The notes under the pieces were generated by a model. That model did not search any database and was not told the origin of the DNA. It saw nothing but the letters and a program-made list of their open reading frames with translations. The position numbers and the translations under genes are program-made. From Rugalucina vietnamica (taxonomy: Eukaryota; Mollusca; Bivalvia; Lucinida; Lucinidae), in assembly GCA_964017185.1 (NCBI GenBank), contig OZ024869.1, forward strand, positions 61,902,761 to 61,966,760: 64,000 nucleotides of DNA, written 5' to 3'. Below, piece after piece: positions 12,426 through 22,689 of this stretch; positions within the stretch are counted from its first letter, which is position 1, and each line of letters opens with the position of its first letter.

Positions 12426-12587
12426 GGGTGTCAAATGACATAGAACCCGTCTTGGAACAACATACATAATAAAAGAGGGAGAGAATGTGTGTCTGAGTAC
12501 CTTCAGGTGTAATCAAAATTTTCTACACACCTACAGCAATTGTTGTAAAGAGAATGTAAAATGGTGAAATTTTAATGCGACTATAAC

Positions 12588-14082
12588 TAGTGTTGTAACG
12601 ATGATCGAGTCAAATCGAAAATTGAAAAAAGTTGTCCAGGTCGGTGACAATCGATTATGCTGTCCAGGAATCGATTGTCGCTAACAGTAGGAGCCCTCAT
12701 TTGCCGAAATTCGGCAAAAACTTGATTAATTTAACAGTGTTAGAAATAAGCAATTGCCCGATTGCCTGACACGGATTTAAACGTCGGCAAGCCAAGTTTA
12801 ATGCAATCATGGTAGGGTGCTTAGGCCCTAAGTTAGGGTGCCCGCTTGGCAACCTGAAAAATTCATTGCCAGCGAGCGTGAATGACACCAATTGTCAGAT
12901 TGTTTTCTTAGATAGTTCACAAAGGTTGTAAAAATAAGCCAAGGGATACACATCCCGCAATGGATTATCAGTAAGTAAACGGTAAACGAGATCATTAAAC
13001 AAAGTTGTCAAACCTTTACGTCCGTGTTTACTTAATTGTCCATTTATTCCTAATCCGATAATCGCAATCCATTCATGCTTGCCGAAGAATACACGCACGC
13101 CGCGTGATATCGGTCCGTTTAATCCAATTACATTAACACAGATGCGTAATTGAACTGTCAATTAAATCTGCAGATAGCCGAAAGTAGGCGCGGCCTGCAT
13201 TCAGCACGAGCGCTCATTGGCCAATCCATTTTTTTTCAAAGTCACTCCATGACTTCACGCACGTATGAGTTTCCGAGGCGGTAAGATCAGAGACAGACAC
13301 ACAAATTCTCGTAACCATTAGCGGACGCACCTGATTTTAGAGGAAGTTCATGGTCATCTGCATTCTAGATTTTCGGCATATGGCTGTCACTTGTCATTGC
13401 AAAAACGCAGAAAATGTCCGTTAAAGCAAGCAGCATGGCACGTGAACGTGACGTTACTCTATGTTTTTGTGTCGGCGATTATTAGAGTCCAAAATTTTTA
13501 GATACCATTATATCTGATCGAGCTGCTCAAATCAAGTATTTGCACATGATCCGCTACTGAAATTGGCAATATATTTATAGAAAATCGCTTCCGTTTTATC
13601 CAAAACGCAAACTTGCAATTTATTATTCCATTGTACAAAGAGGTCGGAGTTCACAAATCGCGGGCCCGTTATACGAGAGTCATGTAACAGAAAGGCTATA
13701 CTACCAAATCCGACCAGACTGCACACCGTTTCTGCAGTTCGTTTGGGTGGGGGAAAGCACCTTATAGGCTCATTAAAAACCATTAATTAATAATTTACCT
13801 CGAGAGCGCATTATAGCGGAACTGTTTTAGAAGTAAAAAACGTAGCTAAAATAGCAAGTCCTCTCTGTTGCATTTAATCAATTTAAAGTCTTTATACATA
13901 TTAAATGCACAATTTTACTTCACCTATTTTTAGATTTAATTGAGTATGTTGGCAGTGTACTCCTCCCAGTTCTGATCAGTTCTGTGGAAGGAAATCAGTA
14001 TTATAATCGATAATTGATCGGAAAAGCATGTCTCATTATTTTTGATGATCGATTATGAAAATTTCATAATCGAACAACACTA
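12588..14082. mobile_element. hAT-type DNA transposon, non-autonomous, 8-bp target duplication
   Basis: Left end TAGTGTTGTAACGATGATCGA, right end complementary (...TCGAACAACACTA). The element is flanked by the perfect 8-bp direct repeat ACTATAAC (12580-12587 and 14083-14090). TAGNGTTG ends and 8-bp duplications are typical of hAT elements. AATCGAT-type words are repeated near both ends. Inside are unrecognised minus-strand frames (12895-13161 starting MTVQLRICVN; 13532-13783), neither like a hAT transposase. It sits in the gap of the transposase-like gene and is therefore younger than that gene. Confidence 0.85.
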
Positions 14083-14132
14083 ACTATAACATGGTTTATA
14101 GCAGAGTTTTGACACCTGGTTTTATAAGACTT

Positions 14133-14440
14133 CATGAGAAAATCGGAATTTTGCATATGCGAAAACAAAGGCGCAGTTAAATAACAGTAACTGTTACAAA
14201 TGTTTAAAGAACAGATATTCGAGTACTTCGAATATAAATTTTAGCAAGATTAAATGAGGTCTTAGACAAAAGAGTAAGAATTTGGTTGCGTCCCGGTCAT
14301 ACAGGGTGTATTGTTTTCTGCCTACACATGTAGGCCTACCGATCAGCCAATAATGTTTTAGTTTGGATATTCGATTATCTTGCCACATATGTTCCTGAAC
14401 TGAAATGAAAAGATGATTTAATCGCAATGTTATCTTATTT
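14133..14440. repeat. Remnant of the TGAGCC-MITE plus unassigned sequence
   Basis: CATGAGAAAATCGG...CATATGCGAAAACAAAGGCGCAG at 14133-14178 matches the inner part of the MITE copies at 15646 and 43284, but the second half is missing or diverged. A TTTGAGCCC near 14439 may be a leftover end. No gene was seen. Confidence 0.45.
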
Positions 14441-14446
14441 GAGCCC

Positions 14447-15368
14447 TCAAACTTCTATGAGCCGCCCCTTATAGCATGTTACAAATAACATGATATAATT
14501 TTCTTGTTCATATAGGTTATGAAGGTAGTCATCAAATACCATTTTCTGTTCTTTCCCTACTGTATCTTTCTTTCCAGGCATTATACTTGAGTTATCCTCT
14601 CCTTCAAGAAACTTTATTACTTTTTGTTGTAACTTTTTTCTTTTCAGCTCTCTGTACTTCTTAGGTTCTTGTCTGTTATGTGTACGTCCGTCTATTCCTA
14701 GCTTTATACTGACAACATGAGCACATCTATATCTTTTTGCAGATGGAAACGATACATCACCTTGTTTCTTTTTTGTCTGGCCTATTTGCTCTTTCAGATC
14801 ATTCTCTATAACATTTGCAGCAAGAAGTCTCCTTCTTACTTTAGCATGCCTGTTTGGACTGAGACCCAGATCTTTCATCTCTTGATCTGTTTTAGATTTT
14901 GGAGTCAGTTCCTTGTCATTGACAGGTGTTTGAGTTTCTTTCATTGTTGATGCTTTCTCTGCAGACAGTCTTAGGACTTTTTTTCTGAGTGATTCTGATT
15001 TTCGAGTCAGGGCTTCTTTTTCTAAAGTAAGCTTTTCTATTTTGCTATACGCTTTCTTCAGAGTCTGTCTTTGTTTTACTCCTTTCTTGTGCCCTTTCTT
15101 TGTAAATGGCAAACACACTTTCAGACTTTCCTTCTTATTGCTTCTTAAACTGATTTTGCCAGTGGAAGATAGTTGCTTTTTCCGTTCATAATAGTCTTTA
15201 ACCCTTTCATTCACCGCCTGTTGCCTTTTCTTCTGTGCAGACTGTGACAAGTCTTTAATGGGAACATACAATTTTCTTTTTCTTTCCCTCTCTGACACCA
15301 CAAAGTACAGATCTTTCTTTCTATTTTTTCTGTACCTTCGAGAGATTTCGGCTTTTGACAATGGCATT
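14447..15368 (-). CDS. N-terminal exon of the transposase-like gene (intact frame)
   Basis: The ATG at 15367-15365 lies just after a pyrimidine-poor AG (TTGTATTGCAG, minus strand), so it probably starts the second exon after an untranslated one. The protein begins MPLSKAEISRRYRKNRKKD, a basic segment, followed by a second basic region around residues 40-65. Residues ~100-145 form a Lys/Glu/Leu coiled coil (KIEKLTLEKEALTRKSESLRKK). Next comes TPKSKTDQEMKDLGLSP, then another basic region. The frame ends at 14447, but family logic suggests the exon ends earlier, near the VFDDYLHNLYEQ phrase; a GTAACA donor lies close by. The start phrase (S-K-A-E-x-x-R-R-Y-R) is what I remember at the head of the same invertebrate family as the 7880-9470 pseudogene, and strand and order agree. 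DNA binding is inferred from basicity only. Confidence 0.55.
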
Positions 15369-15645
15369 CTGCAATACAAGGAAAGGTTAACGTAAGTGTT
15401 TTATAATAGAACCTGTAATACCAAACGGTCTTCTCACAGATATCATTGCTTGCACGCTACTGATTCTCCAATGCACTTAACACCTATTACAAAAGTTATA
15501 CCTTGCATAATTTTGCAAAAACTACCTCTTTTAATATTTGTTTGTATGATCATGATAGACCTAAGCTTTCGTTTTATCTGTAGTTTTATTGACGATCATT
15601 TTCTTGATTTGTGTTTTCAAAACATTAAGCAAATAAAGAATAGAA

Positions 15646-15879
15646 TGAGCCGCGAGAAAACCGGATTTTTGCCTAGGCGAAAACAAAGGCGCAGATCAGC
15701 TGTGCAGTAATTGTATAGCTGACCAGCGCCTTTGTATTCGCTACTCGGATAGTACAATACCTCTTCTACTTATAGCCAAAATTTCAAGCATTTTGTATGC
15801 TTCTGTGACTGTATACAGTCCGGTTTATGTCGGAACTGGTTGGAAACCCTGAGGGCCGATTTTCTCGCGTCAAGGCTCA
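15646..15879. mobile_element. TGAGCC-MITE, copy M1
   Basis: A 234-bp element with ends TGAGCCGCGAGAAAACC and GGTTTTCTCGCG-like complement ending GGCTCA. The centre is a palindrome around GCGAAAACAAAGGCGCAGATCAGC and its complement (AAAGGCGC/GCGCCTTTGT). No coding. Flanks are AA/AA; the duplication length is not resolved. The same family recurs at 43284, 43775, 50636, 50895, 51652 and 57547 and in remnants near 14133 and 54030. Confidence 0.8.
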
Positions 15880-16486
15880 AATATGACTGTGTTGCCTGAA
15901 GTTTTTTCGGTATTTATATAATAAACAAAAGAAGATGGTGCAGACCAGCCTGTACACATATGTCACCTAATCAACGCATTGCCTTTAGCCAGCACTGCGG
16001 CGAAGATTAAAGATTGATTTAAGAAATACCACCGGACACTATACATGTATATGTGGCAATATTTACCCTGACAGTGCCTTATTTAAGTGACATTGAGTCG
16101 CACCTTTGGTGTTACATGTCTTAAGCTGTCTGTTGTTTTTAATGTAAATCGCGTATTTAAATGACATACAAAAAATCAATAACATTTGTGTAACACAATA
16201 TATGTGTTAAGTATCTGTAAAATATGTTGTTAGAGTGAATGACTTTCAAAATCTGGCAGCTGCTCACTTGAAAAATGTCATTGGTGTTTCGTAAAAATGC
16301 AAATATTGTGAAAAAACTTACCTGTAAATTGGACTATTGGCCTATCTACCGTGCTTCAAATGTATGGACACAAGGCGCACTCTCAAAATACCGCGAAATC
16401 ATCTACAGACCCTATACAAAGACAATGGGAATATTCAACTAAAAAAAATGTCATCCAAAATATCACAGAATGAAACAGTGTGTTTT

Positions 16487-16870
16487 GGTAACGGAAGTTA
16501 AATGGTAACGGAAGTTAAAAGTTCAGCTCTTTACCTGCTTGTATGTGAATAATTAATGACAGTAATGTATCTTTGTATTTTGTTTGTTACTTGTGCATAT
16601 TTGAACGGATTTAAGGGATGAAAACAACAGTTAGATTATTTGTTTACAAGAAATCATGGTAACGGAAGTTAAATTCAGTTTTGTCCGAAACGATTTTCCA
16701 ATTTTGTAGGGGTTGTCATTTCAGTCTGCAGCCAATTTTACACTATACATTTTCGCTGTTTTATCATACATACTACACATATGTACACATGCATTATTTA
16801 GTATAAAATTATATATATCAGAGTTTCAATTGCAAGCAAATGTTCTTTTGCCGACGGTAGCGGAAGTTAA
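16487..16870 (+). repeat. Right cluster of GGTAACGGAAGTTAA words (4 copies)
   Basis: Copies at 16487-16501, 16504-16518 (2 bp after the first), 16658-16672 and 16856-16870 (GGTAGCGGAAGTTAA), all in the same orientation as the left cluster at 7012-7742. They lie about 1.1-1.5 kb upstream of the ATG of the transposase-like exon. They are candidate subterminal protein-binding sites of the same element or regulatory sites of its gene. Confidence 0.7.
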
Positions 16871-17778
16871 AGCCAATTTTCGGACATCACTGTTTTCTAA
16901 AGCTCAAATGCAAAACTGCCAGAGACAAGTGTTTTATTAGGAGAACCATTTATTTAGATCGTCTACGCTATTAAAAAAAGAAAAATCTGTACATGGTACA
17001 GTCCCTATCGTTTTATATAAATGGTATAACTGTACTACCCTGTATTTGGGACGTGGAAAAATGATATTTTTAGTACCATATATGTGCATGTAGTTCTTGT
17101 TTGATAAAATATTATGAGAAACATTAAAATTTGATGCAAACTAATCGAACATGTTGTCCGTAATATGTTAAGACAATTTTTTTCACTGCATTGTAAATTT
17201 ACTTGGTCTAGAATATTTGCCCTGGACATAAAATGTATTGAATTGTACATCAAAACGTTTATTTTTATTTTCCATCTAGGACTGAGGACCTGACCCTCAA
17301 AGTCCTAGATGCAGGGATAATTTTGGAAGGGGCCATGGGCAAAATTGCCCTTTAATTTTCAAAATGGCCCTTTCATTTTGAAATAATGGGCCGGTTTTAT
17401 AATCTAAGGAGATAGTCGATAGCAATTCTAGCTGAGTGTTTTCTGCAAAATTTTAAGCCAACAATATCCCTTTAGACGTACACAAGTTAGCTCTGTGTAA
17501 AGTAGATCTGTCGCTCTAAAACTACACTTCTACACTTGCCCATATATGTTTGCAAAGTGCTTTAGAATGCACATGTCTAAAATGTATTTGATAAGGATAC
17601 TATCGTTCGTTTGAGTACATGTATTTTCATTTTTCAATGTCAGGTGTGCATGTGCTGGGTGGTTTTGGGAGTGGGAAGGGGGGCTGCGGGTCTACCAGCC
17701 GGAGGTATACGTTCCTCTCAAGGCACCCTTTCTAGTTTATTTTGAAACTGATTCTCAAGCAGGTGTACTATGACTTTT
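16871..17778. other. No gene recognised; one perfect hairpin
   Basis: AT-rich and non-coding. CATCTAGGACT at 17273-17283 pairs perfectly with AGTCCTAGATG at 17301-17311 across a 17-nt loop. Just after it (17320-17400) are short GGGC/GCCC words around AAATTGCCCTTT. Nothing else can be supported. Confidence 0.45.
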
Positions 17779-18270
17779 ACAATTACATGTATCTTGAAAA
17801 AATCTCATGAATTGTTGTCAAGAAAAGCTAAGAATAGTAAGGTCACTGGTCTTAGTGACCATGATATTGTTTTGGCTGAGGTTGCAATGAAACCAACCCA
17901 GGCCAAGCCAAAGCGCATGACAATCCACCTCTTCAACAAAGCTGACTGGACCTCTTTCCGGTCCGAAATCAAAGACCATCAAGCCAAGTTTCGGGCAGAG
18001 CATCATGGAAGACCTGTCGATGAACTCTGGACTGATCTTACAAATAATATTGATCAAGTAACTGATCAATGTATCCCCACTATAAATAAAGGGTAAACCC
18101 TCTCTCCCCTGGATCTTAAGAGAGATCAAACAATTTATCCACAACAGAGATAGGTACTACAAGTCCTGTAAAAAATCAGGCAACTCCCAACTACGGGTAA
18201 GAGAAAAATGTATCTCTTAGATACTCAATCAAGAGAAAATCAAGGATAGCCATGAGGCATATAGGGATGG
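17779..18270 (+). pseudogene. Non-LTR retrotransposon (LINE) fragment: end of endonuclease and following linker
   Basis: The plus-strand frame contains GLSDHDIVLAEV at about 17848-17883. The SDHDIV phrase is the C-terminal motif of the apurinic-type endonuclease of LINEs. It is followed by a Lys/Pro linker and an LFNKADWTSFRSEI-type segment usual before the reverse transcriptase. The first frame stops at 18096; the next frame continues as PWILREIKQF...RDRYYKSCKKSGN to about 18200, so a frameshift is present. The fragment is cut by the element starting at 18273 and resumes at 20739. It is a dead, 5'- and 3'-truncated copy; clade not certain (CR1/L2-like style). Confidence 0.7.
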
Positions 18271-18272
18271 AT

Positions 18273-20738
18273 GCCCATACCGAAATCAGGTACAAAATAG
18301 GCACAAAATTTTGTACCTATTTTGTACCATTTATGTGCCTTTTCATTTTAGGCACAAAATAGGTATACCTATTTTGTACCAGTCTGAGAACTTAGAAATT
18401 TTACATGTGCCTTTCATGTGCCTTTGTGGACTTAGACTTTTTTGCCTATACCTATTTTGTGCCTTTCAGGACTTAGTCATTTTTTCATGTGCCTATTTTA
18501 TACCTAGTTCAGACTTAGTCATTTTTTCATGTGCTTTTTATGTACTTTTGAAGAACTTAGATTTTTCTGCCTGTACTTTGGACTTAACCATTTTGAAGAA
18601 CTTAGATTTTTCTGCCTGTATTTTGGACTTAGCCATTTTGAGATGTACCTTTTTTGTGCCTCTTCACAGACTTGTAATATTTTTTGACTAAAATCAGCCA
18701 GAAGGACATATGGATCGAAAACAATAGAATATAAAGATACATTATAAAAATGGTCAAAATATCTTTTGTAAAAGCATGCTGCATTTTAATCAGGCTTAAT
18801 TCATGAGATTTAAGCAACAACTTAATTTCATCCTAGGCTGTACTAAGTCTTCTCAGAACAAATGAGTAGCCAACTCGTAACATTTATGAAATTAATTTGT
18901 ATTGAATTGTTTCTTATAATATGGAACTAAAAGAAATATTTCACTTCCAGACTGAAATAAAATGAATCACAATGATTTTATTTTGTTTTCTTGTATTTAT
19001 TTTCTTATGCTATTTTATCAGTAATTCTATAATATGTCATAACATTATTTAATATTATTCATGTATCTAATGACAATGGCATCTGGATGTACCTAAAATG
19101 TGCCTATGAGCCACTTAATGACTTTCTAATGACTCTTATCTCATGCACAACACATTTTCTGTGTAAAATGAGATTTATGACCACTAACTTGTACACAAAA
19201 CACCCAAGATCTATGTAAAAATCTGCATTTTATAGAGAGGCATACACCAGTTAACATGTGGATGCAAGGAATTAACAGAATATAAAAAGTAAGAATTTGA
19301 CTTTTTATTTTCATACACTAGGTGTGATTACACATATTTTCTGGTATTTTTTTTCAAATTTGCACTTTTGCTGCTACACTTTTTCAATCTGCTTGAAGTT
19401 TAGATTTAAAACAAATAAAACTGTAACTTACTGTTAAATGATTTGTTTGTTTAGAATTATACTTTTATCATAAATGTATGCTGAGTTAAACCTCCCATTA
19501 TATGTACTATCTCTTTGACTTTGGGGTAAATATCTGAATATTTTGACTCCATACTGAGATTCAGCTTCTTGCTGACAATAGATGATGATTATGTCACATG
19601 TAACTGCAGATTTTGGTGACATTTAAAGCTATTTTGTATTCAGTTTTATGTCCTTTTCAAGATAATTTCAGTTCATATTAGACAGGTCAATTATTAGGTG
19701 AGGCGAAAACAGGAGAACCCTAAGAAGAACCACCTGGTACACCCGCAAGCTGAACATGTGACACACAGTTAAGAATGGTTAGTCATGGTAATGAAATAAG
19801 GGTTCTTAACTGTGACTTGGCCACAGGTAAGCCATTTTGATTACAATATATTTATTTGAGCAACTCAAAATGGGAGATTAGTAAGGCTGGGCTTAGGGGT
19901 TCTGACCAGGTCTGATATAAACCAGGCTGTATTGCCACAAAAATGGTTTCAAAAACATTTTTTTTTAAATGGTGGGTTCTATGTGGTAAAAGTAGAACAT
20001 TGTGCTGATCAGTTGTTGTGAGCTTACAGTTTTTTGTATAACTGATCTGAGCCTAGAGCTGTTTTCGAATGTACTAAAGGCAGGTTTTCTTATAATGTGG
20101 CTTTTTAAAGTGGGGGGGGGGGGGGTATATTGCGTACCTATAATGTACCTGAAGACTGCAATATGATTGGCTGTTTTCAAGAACTAAGGTATGGTACCTA
20201 AAATGTACCCCTAGAAACAAACAGGTACACCAGGCACATATGAGGTACATTAGGTACATATTAGGTACACTAGGCACATTATAGGTACACAATTTAACTA
20301 CTAGGGCACAATAAGCACATTGTAATCTTGTGCATAGGCACATAATATGTACATAGGGCACACTTTAGGTACAAAAGGCACATAGTAGGTACAAAAGGCA
20401 CATAATAAGTGCACTGGGCACAATTTAGGTACAGTAGGTACTTGAAAGGTACATTAAGGCACAAAAAAGATACAATAGGCACAAGATAGGTATATAGGCA
20501 CATTAAAGATGCACTAGGCACGTTACAGGTACAAAGGGTACATTGCAGGCACATGTATAGATACAGTGAATTTCAAGTACAAAATAGGTATACTCTTATA
20601 TTTGTATAAATGTACCTATTTTGTATCAGTTTGGCCCAGTTTCAGTCAATGGGCCAATCTTGTACAAAATAGGTATACCTATTTTGTGCCTATTTTGTAC
20701 CCAGAAAATGTGCCTATTTTGTACTTTATTTTGGTATG
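18273..20738. mobile_element. 2.5-kb element with inverted ends and arrays of GTACCT/GTGCCT words
   Basis: The left end reads CCCATACCGAAATCAGGTAC then AAAATAGGCACA. The right end is its near-complement (TGTGCCTATTTTGTAC...TTTTGGTATGGG). It splits a LINE fragment, whose two halves lie on either side. Between 18290 and 18680 the plus strand is packed with TGTGCCT/TGTACCT words separated by ACTTAG-containing spacers. Between 20180 and 20560 it is packed with the complementary AGGTACA/AGGCACA words, about 25 copies with irregular spacing. The centre (18690-20110) is ordinary AT-rich DNA with a 14-G run at 20112-20125. The minus-strand frames in 20074-20554 are just these words translated. No transposase is visible. 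Confidence 0.65.
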
Positions 20739-20990
20739 GGTGGACAAACTAATCAAATATCAAACGTCAGTCCACTCTTCCATATCTGAAAAATTCCTGG
20801 ATCGACCAACAAGGACCAACAAGGAATACCTGAAGCAGAATGGAAATCTACATACTGAAACCAAAGATAAGGCCAACATATTAAACCAGCAATTCCAGTC
20901 TGTGTTTACAACCCTAGCCCTACTTTCAATAAAGTCCCGTTCACAAGGACAGGATTTGCATATACTGTATACAAATTTTGCATAATATGC
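20739..20990 (+). pseudogene. Second half of the split LINE fragment
   Basis: A frame containing GNLHTETKDKANILNQQFQS (about 20841-20900) and SVFTTLA is the segment found between endonuclease and reverse transcriptase in many LINEs ('KANILNxQFxSVF'). It continues the element seen at 17779-18270. After ~20990 the similarity ends in a T17 run (21007-21023). Confidence 0.65.
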
Positions 20991-21819
20991 CAGTTTTGCT
21001 CAGCCTTTTTTTTTTTTTTTTTTGAGTAAAAGTAAATTTTGCTTTGTGTTCACATGAGCTTTTGAGGTCTTGTCTTTTCAGCTAAAATTGTCATAGAGTA
21101 AAGTTGTGATTTTTATATCGGATAACAGTAATACATATTTGTATCACTACTAAGTTAAAATGAATGGACTGTTCAGGTTTAGGTGATGTAGAATGACGCT
21201 ATACTGCCTTGGATTGGGGTTTGCTTTGGGGTTAGGACATGAATATGGTAAGGTATACCTATTTTTAGCTCACCTGAGCTGTTAGGCTCACAAGGTGAGC
21301 TTATAGGATGGCCATGATCTGTCGTCCGTCCGTCCGTCCGTCCACAATTTCAAAGATCTTCTCCTCTGAAACCGCTTGGCCAATCAAAGCCAAATTTTAT
21401 ATGAAGCATCTATAGGAAGGGGGAATGAATATGTATATAAATAATCCAGGTCACATGACCAAGATGGCCACCTCGCCCATACAGTGGTGTTATGGCTAAA
21501 AACCCACTTTTGCACAGTTCGCGCTGATCACTTGTGATTTTTCGCGGTGAAACCACCGCAAAATTTCACCGGCCAAGGGAAAATTTTAACGTTTAATCGA
21601 GAAATTTCGCTGTGTTTCGCGGCGAAATTCGTTTTTTAACATTTACAACTGGTAAGTTTAAATTTCCTATACCTGTTAACATAAAATTATTTATTTTTAA
21701 TTTAATGACCACACTATGATTCATCTGTTCACAGATAGACGAAACTATTTATAACGTAATGAGCTAGCTCGTTGAATCTAACTTTGCTTGTTTGTTTGAA
21801 CAGATGCTTTACGTCCCTA

Positions 21820-22341
21820 TCAACAGCAATGGTCCTGTCGGGACGCTTTCTCCATTTTATTGGTCGTCATGATATCCGACAAGTATTTGAAATATAACCA
21901 TCCCTCAAAGCCAATACTGCTTATATGTATGAATGATTTGACTTGAAACCATGTTTCATAGGCAGGCACAGACCTGAGCTGTAAACCAGTAATCAGATGA
22001 TCAGTCAATAGCGTATAAGCTTTGCCTGGAGGCACAAACAACCCATATATTTCTGTTGGTCCCAATGGGCAGGGGCCATCTAACTTTTTGCATTGTTTTG
22101 TAGCACAAACCTTGTCTAAAGGGTATGGCTCAATTAACAGTTAGATTTCTTGCTTTCTTTTTTTTAACATTTTCCTCAATTGCTTCACTTTATAGCGTTT
22201 AAGGTGTGAACTATGATAACTTAATTTGAGCTCAACCATGTAAAAACAACAAAACAAAAAGACATATTTTGACATTTGGGCTTGCTGGTTACCACATTGA
22301 TCACCCTCTATGAATGCCAGCACAAGACTAATCGCAATCAT
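21820..22341 (-). pseudogene. Unrecognised coding-like fragment inside the 7.76-kb element
   Basis: On the minus strand one frame runs from 22341 to 21820 with a single in-frame TAA at 22141-22143. The second part has strong protein character: KLDGPCPLGPTEIYGLFVPP, later YETWFQVKSF and EGWLYFKYLSDIMTTNK. It ends at a TGA at 21820. I do not recognise the family. It may be an exon of a captured host gene or the remains of the element's own protein. The stop may instead mean that the part before it (22144-22341) is intron. Confidence 0.4.
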
Positions 22342-22689
22342 ATCGATTTATACATTGTACTTGCCTTGTAGAAGTACAACTAGCGAAGATCATCCTTAGT
22401 TCAGTTAACAGTCAACAATGTTTGAGTCCCACGGCGACAACACTTTCAGGGTAATACATGTATACCGGATTTGCTCAAGTACGAAACCCAAAGAATATAG
22501 GTATCGAACACAAGACATTTTGTTTCCGGTCAATTCCTACAATCCACCACTAGGCTTCTGCGCTTAACTTTGTTCTAATTAATCTATTCACCATCGATTT
22601 ATGCGGCATGGGTTCATATTGCCAAGGTGTGTACTTGTGGCCCTTACTGTTTTCCGAAATAAAGTAAAAACTTCGTATGACCCATTTTA

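Noticed and set aside
20074..20554. Cys/Tyr/Leu-rich minus-strand frames
   Set aside because: They are translations of AGGTACA/AGGCACA word arrays, with no protein-like composition.
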